The notes: a model not told the origin generated them from the sequence alone. 9,737 nucleotides of DNA from CAVQCT01 sp964520865 (GCA_964520865.1 CAZFOY010000080.1:1-9737), one strand, 5' to 3'. Shown: positions 1-7,060, counted from the first letter of the stretch. Numbers and translations are program-made.

Positions 1-396
1 TATATCAATATAGACGGTCTTACCGGCGAAGAGAACGTGAAAAACAGCTACGGGCGGATCGATCTCGAAGATTACCATCCGGCGGGGAACAATAACTATA
101 TCAGGAGTTCCAACGGACCGATCATGGTGTACATTACGAAGATGGACCGGGGGCAGCTGTTGTTGAGCAATCAGTACGAGGATATAGACATTACGATTCC
201 CGAGACAATTTCCGCGACCCTGTCACTCGCGGTGGAAGAGGAAGGCAAGATCGAGGTATCGAATCTTCCTTTCAAGCCGGAAGTTATTCAGCAAAACAGG
301 TTAAATCTGGTAGCCGGCAAGGGAGAAGCACTAATCAACGGATCTATCCGAGGGAAAGGAAATATTTACGTGAGAGGCTCTGATGAATCTGATTAA
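1..396 (+). CDS. DUF4097-like beta-strand repeat protein, C-terminal part (5' end outside window)
   Basis: The open frame is already in progress at base 1 and ends with TAA at 394-396, so this is the C-terminal 131 residues of a longer protein; the GTG at 37 is internal to the open frame and need not be the start. The visible part is made of short alternating hydrophobic/polar strands, with phrases such as YGRIDLEDY, SSNGPIMVYI, NQYEDIDITIP and NGSIRGKGNIYVRG. This pattern is typical of the right-handed beta-solenoid of DUF4097/adhesin-like proteins, which are usually secreted or surface-exposed and have no established enzymatic role. It shows no catalytic motif and no membrane segment. Its last codons overlap the start of the SppA-fusion gene by 14 nt, which implies one mRNA and probable translational coupling. 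The family call rests on strand pattern only, so other beta-repeat families are possible. Confidence 0.6.
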   Translation, partial: YINIDGLTGEENVKNSYGRIDLEDYHPAGNNNYIRSSNGPIMVYITKMDRGQLLLSNQYEDIDITIPETISATLSLAVEEEGKIEVSNLPFKPEVIQQNRLNLVAGKGEALINGSIRGKGNIYVRGSDESD

Positions 397-2803
397 ATGC
401 CGGGGTCGGTTTGTTGCTGTTACACTTTCAATCCTTTTACTGTCCATCTCCGTCGGCGTGGCGGAACGCGTCCCGGAACCTCCGGGTGTTTTCTACTACC
501 AGCCGGCATCGACCGTTTTCGGCGGCGAAGCTACCTGGGTAAATCCGGCCGGGCTGGGCAAATACAAAATCGGCAGCTTTCAGTTTATCGGCGATTATCT
601 CGACGGAAGCTATTTCCGAAGCTGGGGATCGGTTGTTGACCGAGAAGGGCTTGGTATCGGCTATCGCAAACTGTACAACCCGGGTGGCCCGGACTATAAA
701 GAGTATGTGTTCGCAGGTGGAGCACCGATAGGATCGAACTGGAGTTTCGGTCTCTCCTATCGGTATTTCAAGGATGGTCCCTCGATTTATCATAAACGGC
801 ACACCTGGAATATCGGATTCATGGGCTGGGCCAGCAGCCATATGAGCTGGGGGGCGGTCTTCTCGAATCTGAACCGAGGAAAGATCGATGATCACAAATC
901 AGAGACCGAGATGCGTTATTCGCTGGGATATCGCCCGGCGGGCAACTCCCTGACCCTGGCCGTCGATATGCTCCTTTCCACCGGCATGCAGCTCAATCAC
1001 TCCAACTTCATATATCACGGGGAATTCACGCCTCTCACCGGCTTGTATGTAAACGGATATGTCGACAATAACAGGAATTTTCAGATCGGGGTTCGCGTCA
1101 ATCTCCTGCAATACTTTACCGGTGCGCGGCGGAGCGCAGATTTCGACGGCCATCATCAAGGAAGCAGTTTCTTCGTAGGCGCCACCAGTCACCGTCAACC
1201 ATCGATCGTCAAAGAGCCGCCCCGCCGTTTGACCGTCGGAATTGCCGGAACTCCTCAGGAAAATCCGGTTCGTCCGGTGTTCGGCGCTTCGAGCATGTCG
1301 TATCTCAACATGCTACTTTCTATTTATCGTGCCGGTCAGGACCCATCGATCTCCGAGATGCTCGTGAACCTGAAAGATCTCAAAGTGGGATTCGGTCAGG
1401 CCCAGGAGCTACGCAATGCGATCAAGTACTTTCGGGACTGCGGAAAGACCGTTACCTGCTATGTGAGCGGTCCTGGTAACATTTCGTACTACGTTGCGAG
1501 TGCGGCGGACAGAATAATCATCCCGCCCGTGAGTCAGCTCAATCTGGTCGGCTTGCGAGCGGAACTGAGCTTCTACGGAGGAACCCTCGGCAAGCTCGGT
1601 ATCAAGATAGACATGCTTCGAATAGGCAAGTACAAGTCGGCCGCTGAGACATACACTCGGGAATCCGCGACTATCGAGAACAGGCGACAACTGGATCGGT
1701 TGCTTGACGATCTCTACGGACAGTTTGTCAAGGGAATTGCCGAAGGTCGCCATATTACCGCCGACTCGGTCAAGACGATTATCAACAATGGACCGTTCAC
1801 GTCCGAAGAGGCGCTGAGCGATGGGTTGGTCGATGGACTGTCCTACTATGACGAGTTGCGCGACAGTCTGGTGCATCCGATGCGAGAGATTCCGGTAAGT
1901 TTATACGTCGACGACACACTGGTCAATGACAGTTGGAAGCAGGTGCCTACTATCGCGGTAGTGGTCGCCGATGGTGAAGTTAGCGAGGAAAACAGCTCCT
2001 TTTCATTGCTGGCAGGCCAATCGGATGTCACCCCTTCGAAAATGAAAATGGCCTTTGCCCAGGCAATGACGACGCCGAACGTGGCGGGTGTGGTCTTCCG
2101 GGTGAATTCCCCCGGTGGCCTGGCTCTGGCCGGGGACAAGATATTTCACGATGCGGGCAAGGTCACCGAGGAGCTTCCGTTTGTCGTGTCGATGTCCAAC
2201 ATCGCAGCATCCGGGGGGTATTATATTGCGATGACGGCCGATCGGATTTATGCCAATCCGGCCACGCTGACCGGATCAATCGGTATTTTCGGAGGCAAGG
2301 CAGATTTCAGCGGATTCTACAAGAAGATAGATTTGGGCAAGGAGCTATTTACGAGAGGGAAGTACGCCGGGATGCTTTCGACCATGCGCCCCTTTACCGA
2401 GGCTGAACGCGACAAGTACTTCAGTCAGCTGAGCGCGATGTATGGTCACTTCGTTGATCTCGTGTCATCCAATCGAAATCTTCCGGTCGATTCGGTGGAC
2501 AATCTCGGTCAAGGAGAAGAGTGGACCGGAAGAGAGGCGCTGGCGAACGGTCTGATCGATTCGCTTGGCGGAATCAGGGAGTCGATAGCGTTCACTGCTC
2601 ATGAAATCGGCGCGACGGACTATAGAGTTCGCCTGTTCCCTGAGAAGCGCCCGTTGTTTGATCTGCCCGGGCATTCTCTCGTGAATCTGGTGGCGTCGGT
2701 ATTTGCCCGGGATCATTCTGCCGCGAGTCTGGCCGATCGGATTGATCTTGACGGATTCGAGGGGATGTTTGCCCGCGTACCTTACGATCTGTCGATTCAG
2801 TAG
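383..2803 (+). CDS. sppA: SppA-type serine-lysine signal peptide peptidase with N-terminal outer-membrane beta-barrel-like domain
   Basis: The 806-residue protein starts at ATG 383 with GAGAGG (372-377) 5 nt upstream. Residues 1-27 look like a signal peptide: basic MNLIKCRGR, a hydrophobic core, and a cleavage site near GVA|E. Residues about 35-270 contain NPAGL (seen near the N-terminus of FadL and PorV-type barrels) followed by alternating aromatic strands such as WSFGLSYRYF and FQIGVRVNLL, which suggests a membrane beta-barrel. From about 284 onward the protein matches SppA of the 67K type, with two ClpP/crotonase-fold halves. The first half carries the general-base lysine, K418 in GKYKSAAE. 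The second carries VNSPGG (574-579) and nucleophile S610 in AASGGYY, followed by LTGSIGIFGG. Both dyad residues are present, so activity is expected. E. coli SppA degrades cleaved signal peptides and is held in the inner membrane by one N-terminal helix. Here a barrel replaces that helix, which would tether the peptidase to the outer membrane, facing the periplasm. The peptidase call is firm and the barrel call is moderate. Transcription ends at the stem-loop at 2830-2862. Confidence 0.9.
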   Translation: MNLIKCRGRFVAVTLSILLLSISVGVAERVPEPPGVFYYQPASTVFGGEATWVNPAGLGKYKIGSFQFIGDYLDGSYFRSWGSVVDREGLGIGYRKLYNPGGPDYKEYVFAGGAPIGSNWSFGLSYRYFKDGPSIYHKRHTWNIGFMGWASSHMSWGAVFSNLNRGKIDDHKSETEMRYSLGYRPAGNSLTLAVDMLLSTGMQLNHSNFIYHGEFTPLTGLYVNGYVDNNRNFQIGVRVNLLQYFTGARRSADFDGHHQGSSFFVGATSHRQPSIVKEPPRRLTVGIAGTPQENPVRPVFGASSMSYLNMLLSIYRAGQDPSISEMLVNLKDLKVGFGQAQELRNAIKYFRDCGKTVTCYVSGPGNISYYVASAADRIIIPPVSQLNLVGLRAELSFYGGTLGKLGIKIDMLRIGKYKSAAETYTRESATIENRRQLDRLLDDLYGQFVKGIAEGRHITADSVKTIINNGPFTSEEALSDGLVDGLSYYDELRDSLVHPMREIPVSLYVDDTLVNDSWKQVPTIAVVVADGEVSEENSSFSLLAGQSDVTPSKMKMAFAQAMTTPNVAGVVFRVNSPGGLALAGDKIFHDAGKVTEELPFVVSMSNIAASGGYYIAMTADRIYANPATLTGSIGIFGGKADFSGFYKKIDLGKELFTRGKYAGMLSTMRPFTEAERDKYFSQLSAMYGHFVDLVSSNRNLPVDSVDNLGQGEEWTGREALANGLIDSLGGIRESIAFTAHEIGATDYRVRLFPEKRPLFDLPGHSLVNLVASVFARDHSAASLADRIDLDGFEGMFARVPYDLSIQ

Positions 2804-2829
2804 ACATTATCAGATTTTCTCTTGAAATG

Positions 2830-2862
2830 AAAAAGCCCGCTCATGAAGAGCGGGCTTTTTTT
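2830..2862. terminator. Bidirectional intrinsic terminator between convergent operons
   Basis: A perfect 9-bp GC-rich stem, AGCCCGCTC (2834-2842) with GAGCGGGCT (2848-2856), closes the 5-nt loop ATGAA. It is flanked by A5 (2830-2834) on the left and T7 (2856-2862) on the right, so both strands give a stem followed by a U-tract. It lies 26 nt after the sppA-fusion stop and 19 nt after the stop of the PilX-like gene on the other strand, and would terminate both units. Confidence 0.93.
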
Positions 2863-2881
2863 GCGTTGGAGAGTATGCAGG

Positions 2882-4513
2882 TTAATTCTGAGCGTAGCCG
2901 ACGTATTCCTGTCTCCAGCCGGTGCGCTGGAACACGCGCACAACGGGAGTTTCCGGCGGCAGTTTGGTCGGATCATCGAGATCCGTATCGTACGACCAGT
3001 TACGAATCGGCGGGTCGTAGTAACTGCCGTTCCACAGTCCATCGGCTTGCTGCGAGTACCACAGGCAGACCATGGAGCCGGACCAGGTAAAGCTCTTGCC
3101 TGACCAGGACTCAAGGAACCGCGGGAGGTTTTCGAACCCACCGTTGTAGTTACTTGCAGTCGTTTCCGTATTTCCCGTCATGATCGAAGCGTTCACCGTA
3201 GTCGGCCATGCCTGGCGATAAGTCTTGTAGGAGCTGCTCAGGCCATCGTTGAAATTGCCGGAAAGGAACGTGACTGCGTCGGCCATGATCGCGGCCGGCT
3301 TCTTATCGGTTGAATTGAAATCGCCATAGGTATAAACCGGATTCTGGCTGGCGATCGTCAACGGTGCATCAATCGTCTGAGCATCGCGGATGCGCAACGC
3401 CGGAAAGTCACTGGTTTCATCGGAGAAGTAGATAACGCCGTTGCTGGGTCCATAACCTTCATCGTACAGCTTGCCGATGTCAAGCTCGGTAGCGTCCACG
3501 GACTGGCCCTCGCGCTGGTCGAAGAACTTGTTGTCGGTTCTCGAGATGATCCCCTTAGAGGCCATGTCAGCGGTAACATTCGTCCAGATACCGGCGACCA
3601 GCTGATACGCCTGGTTGTCGATGAACTTCAGGGTAGCTTTGTTTTCGTAGGAATCCGGATTGCCGGCCTCCGGTTCGATCAAAGCGTGAGGATCTCCGGT
3701 CGATCCGTTCAGCGGCAATTCAAGTTTGCCCTGCCCGTGAGCGGAATCCTGCACACGACCGTTCCAACGCGACACCGAGGAGTCGTACCAGTCGGCGTCG
3801 GTTCCTTCGAGCCAGCCGCTGCCCTGTTTCATGGAGACATAGTTACCCGATCCGTTCTTGATGAGCACATCGCCGTTATCGACCGAGCCGGCGCCCTTTC
3901 GACCGTGCAGGATGTGTCCGGATGCCGTAACGTAACTGTCCATCTTCAGGCTGCTTCCGGCCTGCAGCCACATGTTACCATTACTGTGCACCCTACCGAT
4001 CAGGTTCATATCAGGTCCGGGAGCGATTTCAAGATCGTTGCCGTAGAATACGGCGAACTGATAAAGCGGCACGAGGGCCGTTTCGAACGCCTGGGTGAGC
4101 TGGACTTTGCTCTGGTCGATCGGGCTGGTACCCAGCGAAGTGATCGTATACGATTTGACCAGCGCGTGAAGTCCGGCCAGCGTTCCGGTGGTAAGGACTC
4201 TCTGCTGAGCCGCACCATCGTCGACCGTCGTAAACGCAAATGTGCAGCCGTTGGCCGTGTCACCTCCGGAGGGTAGATACGACGGTACCGTGCCGGAGCT
4301 GTCGATGGAAGTGTGAAGATCGGCTGCCGCTTCTTCCAGCCCCGCCTCGGCTGCGTAAAATGCCCTTGTCTCCTGGAGCTCGTTACCGGCGATCGTGACT
4401 TCGTCATCCGACGTCGACAGAGCGGCCAGACCGATCAGCGTCAACATTCCCACCATGATCAGCGCGATCAAGGTGGCGAAGCCGCTTTCGGATTGTAGGC
4501 TGAATCGTTTCAT
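2882..4513 (-). CDS. Large PilX-like minor pilin (PilX N-terminal domain)
   Basis: This is a 543-residue protein counted from ATG 4513. I prefer that start over the in-frame ATG at 4537 because it gives an 11-residue basic leader, MKRFSLQSESG, directly before the hydrophobic helix, and a GGAAGG..AGG stretch precedes it. The helix (about residues 12-33) begins FATLIALIM after the putative cleavage glycine. The usual Glu5 of pilins is replaced by Ile. The helix is followed by AFYAAEAGLEEA (51-62), the signature of PilX N-terminal domains. The remaining 450 or so residues are soluble; VHSNGN (about 175-180) and strand-rich repeats resemble the large C-terminal regions of PilX-like proteins in deep-branching bacteria. 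In known systems PilX/GspK-type minor pilins lacking Glu5 sit at the filament tip with PilV and PilW and start assembly. This is the last gene of the minus-strand operon, 77 nt downstream of PilW-like copy A. The function of the large C-terminal region is unknown. Confidence 0.8.
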   Translation of the reverse strand: MKRFSLQSESGFATLIALIMVGMLTLIGLAALSTSDDEVTIAGNELQETRAFYAAEAGLEEAAADLHTSIDSSGTVPSYLPSGGDTANGCTFAFTTVDDGAAQQRVLTTGTLAGLHALVKSYTITSLGTSPIDQSKVQLTQAFETALVPLYQFAVFYGNDLEIAPGPDMNLIGRVHSNGNMWLQAGSSLKMDSYVTASGHILHGRKGAGSVDNGDVLIKNGSGNYVSMKQGSGWLEGTDADWYDSSVSRWNGRVQDSAHGQGKLELPLNGSTGDPHALIEPEAGNPDSYENKATLKFIDNQAYQLVAGIWTNVTADMASKGIISRTDNKFFDQREGQSVDATELDIGKLYDEGYGPSNGVIYFSDETSDFPALRIRDAQTIDAPLTIASQNPVYTYGDFNSTDKKPAAIMADAVTFLSGNFNDGLSSSYKTYRQAWPTTVNASIMTGNTETTASNYNGGFENLPRFLESWSGKSFTWSGSMVCLWYSQQADGLWNGSYYDPPIRNWSYDTDLDDPTKLPPETPVVRVFQRTGWRQEYVGYAQN

Positions 4514-4590
4514 AATATACCTGCCTTCCAGGTCCATATGTTCTCACTGACACCGAGGATTCAAGATTCCTGGTCTATTTCTTTCCGAAG

Positions 4591-5403
4591 CTAAATTCCT
4601 ACGTTTCTAAGATACACCGCCGTTGAGAACGTCCTGTCTCGATAGGTGGGATCGCCGTTGTCGGCCAGCTCGGGTTGTTCCGACCGGCCTGTTATCTGGA
4701 TCTCAACGTCGCGCACGTTTTCGACAATATCCGGAACATCGAGCAACTGCCCGCCCTTCATCTTGTATTTGAACTGAAGGTCGGACACATTTTCGGCGTA
4801 TACCTGCGCCGCCTGTCCCTGAAGCTGCATCATCAAATTCGGGTGTGACGGGTCGGTTACGTTGTCGATGTAGAATTTCACCCGGGTGAGCGGGATGATC
4901 AGAGATTTCTCGCCGTAGGCGCGTGAAAGGTTCATCGACGTATGCGCGATTACCGGCGGCGACGCCTGCACGTCGCTGATCTGGAACCACTCACCTCTGG
5001 CCGAGTCTGCTTCATAAATGTAGACCCAATCGCCGGCCGTAAACCCGGAGTCGGAGGATCCGCACTGAAGCGGCGAAGTCCCGTCGGCCATGGCCGTTGA
5101 CAAAAACGTTTGGTAATCGCTGGTATTGTATGTCATCACTATCGTATCCGGATTCGTATTGTACGCTTCCAGCGGCGCCAATCCTACCGGCAGTTCGTAG
5201 CCGGCCATTCGAATGTTCCGGGACAGCTCGTCGATCGACGCTCGGGCGCTTTGCTGCATATCCGTAATGTCTTCCTGAATCATGTAGTTCTTGTGCTGTG
5301 TGACATAGGCCCGGAATATTGCCATCGTGACAACGCCCATAATCACAAGCGCTATCATCACCTCGATAAACGAGGTTCCGTTTTGATTCCGAATCTTACA
5401 CAT
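4591..5403 (-). CDS. PilW-like minor pilin, copy A
   Basis: The 270-residue protein has a class III prepilin signal: the short leader MCKIRNQNG, then TSFIEVMIALVIMG with Glu at +5, followed by an amphipathic helix. PilW-family features are an N-terminal helix ending in SRNIRMAGY and a strand-rich globular domain. It would be cleaved and N-methylated by a PilD-type peptidase and inserted as a minor pilin. The start is ATG 5403; purine-rich GAGAGGAG and GAAGAGA lie upstream. It is a tandem paralogue of the gene at 5600-6406. In the first 84 aligned residues from the cleavage glycine there are 9 differences, and in the last 88 residues 19, while the central region (about residues 93-150) is clearly diverged. 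The mature part has a single cysteine, C114. PilW family membership is inferred from the signal and the MAGY region; a generic prepilin-type protein is the safe name. Confidence 0.85.
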   Translation of the reverse strand: MCKIRNQNGTSFIEVMIALVIMGVVTMAIFRAYVTQHKNYMIQEDITDMQQSARASIDELSRNIRMAGYELPVGLAPLEAYNTNPDTIVMTYNTSDYQTFLSTAMADGTSPLQCGSSDSGFTAGDWVYIYEADSARGEWFQISDVQASPPVIAHTSMNLSRAYGEKSLIIPLTRVKFYIDNVTDPSHPNLMMQLQGQAAQVYAENVSDLQFKYKMKGGQLLDVPDIVENVRDVEIQITGRSEQPELADNGDPTYRDRTFSTAVYLRNVGI

Positions 5404-5599
5404 AATTATCTCTTCAACTCCTCTCTACAGAGTGTGCTTTGACCTCTGGAGTCTCGGCCGGCGTTTATCAAAGCGTCATACAGCGCGGGCAAGGGCCGGA
5501 AGACCGTGGTCAGTTTCCGCTACCCCGACCGGATGGATCGGGGTCGGGCAGCATCCGTTCGTACAGATTTCTATTTCAGTCATCATTAGTTTCTCATCG
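5404..5599. repeat. Spacer with two adjacent imperfect hairpins (possible REP-like element)
   Basis: The gap between the duplicated pilin genes is 196 nt, much longer than the 19-nt and 77-nt gaps elsewhere in this operon. It contains two neighbouring inverted repeats. In the first, CGGAAGACC (5497-5505) pairs with GGTC plus TTCCG (5508-5519) across a 3-nt bulge. The second lies in the block 5522-5548 and can fold two ways: ACCCCGA (5522-5528) with TCGGGGT (5538-5544), or CCCGACC (5524-5530) with GGTCGGG (5542-5548). Neither is followed by a U-tract, so terminators are unlikely. Adjacent GC-rich palindromes in an intergenic gap fit a dispersed REP-type repeat or an mRNA-stabilising structure. 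The 36-codon ORF at 5476-5586 covers the same bases. Confidence 0.45.
5476..5586 (-). CDS. Possible cysteine-containing small protein (36 codons)
   Basis: Starting at ATG 5586, 13 nt after the stop of PilW-like copy B, an open frame of 36 codons ends at TGA 5476-5478. The peptide starts MMTEIEICTNGCCPTPIHP and so has three cysteines in a CxxxCC arrangement followed by a proline-rich segment. It has no signal peptide or membrane helix and no family I recognise. The support is its operon-like position and codons that resemble the neighbours. Against it, the upstream sequence (GATGAGAAACTA) offers only a weak ribosome site, and the whole second half lies on the two inverted repeats, which could be a non-coding repeat element. 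Treat it as a candidate only. Confidence 0.25.
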   Translation of the reverse strand: MMTEIEICTNGCCPTPIHPVGVAETDHGLPALARAV

Positions 5600-6406
5600 C
5601 TATATTCCGATATTGCGCAGATAGACGGCAGTAGCGAACGTCCGTTCGCGAAAGGTTTCTTCGCCGTCGTCGGACAACTCGGGTAAATTCGACCGGCCGG
5701 TCAGTTCGATCTGGACATCGCGCACATTTTCCACGATATCCGGAATATCGAGCAACTGTCCGCCTTTCATCCGGTATTTGAACTGCAGATCGCTGATATT
5801 CTCCGCGTACACCTGCGGGTTCTGCCCCGGCAACTGCATCATCAGGTTCGGATGACTCGGATCGGTGGTGTTATCTACGAAGAATTTTACCCGGGTCAGT
5901 CCCAGCACGAGCGACTTCTCGCCGTAACAGCGAGAAAGGACGACGGTATTGTGCTGCAGGTGATTGGACGTCTGCACCTGGGTAATTTCCATCCACTCGC
6001 CAATGGCTGAGTCAGCTTCGTAGATATACACCCAATCTCCTTCGTGGAAACAGGACACGTCGGCGCACTTCAGCTCCTTCGACGGCTGAGGCATTGCCGC
6101 CGTGAGATAGGTCCCGCAGCCGCTGGCACTGTAGGTCAGGACTATCGTATCCGGGTTCGTATTGTACGCTTCGATCGGCTCAAGTCCGACCGGCAGATCA
6201 TAGCCGGCCATACGGATGTTCCTCGATATCTCGTCGATCGATGCTCGTGCGCTCTGCTGAATGTCCGTAATATCCTCCTGGATCATGTAGTTCTTATGCT
6301 GCGTTACATACGCCTTAAAAATCGACATGGTGATCACGCCCATAATGACCAGCGCAATCATAACTTCAATAAACGATGTCCCCTTTTGGTCCCATAAATA
6401 CCGCAT
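5600..6406 (-). CDS. PilW-like minor pilin, copy B
   Basis: Counted from ATG 6406 this is a 268-residue prepilin; GTG at 6409 is an adjacent in-frame alternative. GGGCGGGG lies upstream and the preceding PilV-like gene ends 19 nt before it, as in an operon. The leader MRYLWDQKG is followed by TSFIEVMIALVIMG with Glu at +5, the same signal as copy A. It would be processed by prepilin peptidase and act in the minor-pilin complex. The central domain differs from copy A and carries four cysteines, C97, C114, C119 and C160; only C114 is shared with copy A. These could form disulfides in the periplasm or at the surface. The C-terminal block, with TDPSHPNLMMQL and DIPDIVENVRDV, is nearly identical to copy A, so the duplication is clear. 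Whether both subunits sit in one filament or in alternative ones cannot be told. Confidence 0.85.
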   Translation of the reverse strand: MRYLWDQKGTSFIEVMIALVIMGVITMSIFKAYVTQHKNYMIQEDITDIQQSARASIDEISRNIRMAGYDLPVGLEPIEAYNTNPDTIVLTYSASGCGTYLTAAMPQPSKELKCADVSCFHEGDWVYIYEADSAIGEWMEITQVQTSNHLQHNTVVLSRCYGEKSLVLGLTRVKFFVDNTTDPSHPNLMMQLPGQNPQVYAENISDLQFKYRMKGGQLLDIPDIVENVRDVQIELTGRSNLPELSDDGEETFRERTFATAVYLRNIGI

Positions 6407-6425
6407 CACACATCCCCGCCCTTTT

Positions 6426-6800
6426 CTAAATAGAGTCTGTCTTCACATATGACGTCATGTTACTTCGTGACGTATCTCCTTTTATATCTTCCCAGGCTAC
6501 GGCGACATCCACCCTGCGCAGATGACTGCCGGCATCCGAAACTGTCCACGTACGGCTTACGCCCGAACTTGTATCGTGGCCGCTCGCCGAAGAGGAAAGG
6601 TTCGGCACGTTGCGCAACTGTTCAAGCTTCTCCTGCATAAGCTGGGTGGCAACGGTCGTCTTGTTCGACCAGTCATTACCGTCGAGCGCAACCATGCCCA
6701 TATTGAGCAGCAGGAGCAGCGATATGCTCAAAATGATCATGGCAATCAGGACCTCGAGAATCGTAATGCCGGTCTGGTTTTTGACTCGTATCTTCTTCAT
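6426..6800 (-). CDS. PilV-like minor pilin
   Basis: The 124-residue prepilin starts at ATG 6800. AAGGA lies 8 nt upstream of this ATG, whereas it is only 2 nt from the in-frame ATG at 6806, so 6800 is the better start. The leader MKKIRVKNQTG is followed by ITILEVLIAMIILSISLLLLL, with Glu at +5 and a long hydrophobic helix. This matches the class III signal of PilV/GspI-type minor pilins. The body has LMQEKLEQLRNVPNL, resembling the region after the helix in PilV and GspI, then a short strand-rich domain (SRTWTVSD, RRVDVAVAWED). In known systems PilV-type subunits join PilW and PilX in the complex that primes filament assembly. It is the first gene of the minus-strand operon. Confidence 0.82.
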   Translation of the reverse strand: MKKIRVKNQTGITILEVLIAMIILSISLLLLLNMGMVALDGNDWSNKTTVATQLMQEKLEQLRNVPNLSSSASGHDTSSGVSRTWTVSDAGSHLRRVDVAVAWEDIKGDTSRSNMTSYVKTDSI

Positions 6801-6832
6801 GGACATATTCCTTCTATTTGTTCAGCCGGAGT

Positions 6833-6862
6833 AGTGTAAATTGTGTACCGGTCGGGAAACAA
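6833..6862 (-). promoter_or_regulatory. Possible sigma70-type promoter of the minor-pilin operon
   Basis: On the minus strand TTGTTT (6857-6862) and TACACT (6833-6838) are separated by 18 nt, which would start transcription near 6826, about 26 nt before the PilV-like ATG. The match is only moderate. I found no clear sigma54 -24/-12 site, which many pilin genes use. Confidence 0.35.
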
Positions 6863-6942
6863 AATTGCATCCGGAGCTGTTCTGATGGGACAAGCTATTG
6901 AATGTTAACGGATTAGTGTTCGCAGAATCGGATTTCTTTCGA

Positions 6943-7002
6943 TCGGAGAGGAAGTGTGGCGAAGGTCCGAGCGGTTCAAAACGGCTTCTGAGCCACCTCC
7001 GA
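6943..7002. other. Possible 60-nt structured element
   Basis: Nested complementary segments can fold together. TCGGAG (6943-6948) pairs with CTCCGA (6997-7002). GTGGC (6956-6960) pairs with GCCAC (6992-6996), directly next to the first stem on the 3' side. GAAG (6961-6964) pairs with CTTC (6985-6988), and CCG (6967-6969) with CGG (6982-6984). The bulges are 7 nt (6949-6955), 3 nt (6989-6991) and 2 nt. It lies upstream of both promoter candidates, so it would need a further promoter to be transcribed, or act as DNA. Chance pairing in GC-rich DNA cannot be excluded. Confidence 0.25.
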
Positions 7003-7060
7003 CGCCAACAGGGTGTGGGGAGTTTCCCATACTCGGCCGGGGCGATCAACGGGAATTCCG

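Noticed and set aside
437..895. Minus-strand open frame of 152 codons, and similar antisense frames at 899-1198, 1409-1876 and 1846-2139
   Set aside because: They lie antisense to the sppA-fusion gene, whose protein has clear motifs. Their translations lack domain character and they have no ribosome site.
2797..3141. Minus-strand 114-codon frame across the terminator, and plus-strand frames at 2827-3103
   Set aside because: They overlap the terminator stem and the end of the well-supported PilX-like gene, and the translations are low-complexity Arg/Ser/Pro shadows.
3686..4276. Plus-strand open frame of 196 codons
   Set aside because: It is antisense to the PilX-like gene and has no recognisable protein features. 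The long opening is a codon-bias shadow.
5522..5548. Stem-loop in the pilin spacer as a terminator
   Set aside because: No U-tract follows on either strand, and the operon appears to continue into PilW-like copy A.
6941..7010. tRNA-Ser-like start (GGAGAGG near 6945) and riboswitch-like GCCAC
   Set aside because: There is no D-arm, anticodon arm and T-arm in register, and no matching 3' acceptor. The GCCAC alone does not make a cobalamin riboswitch.
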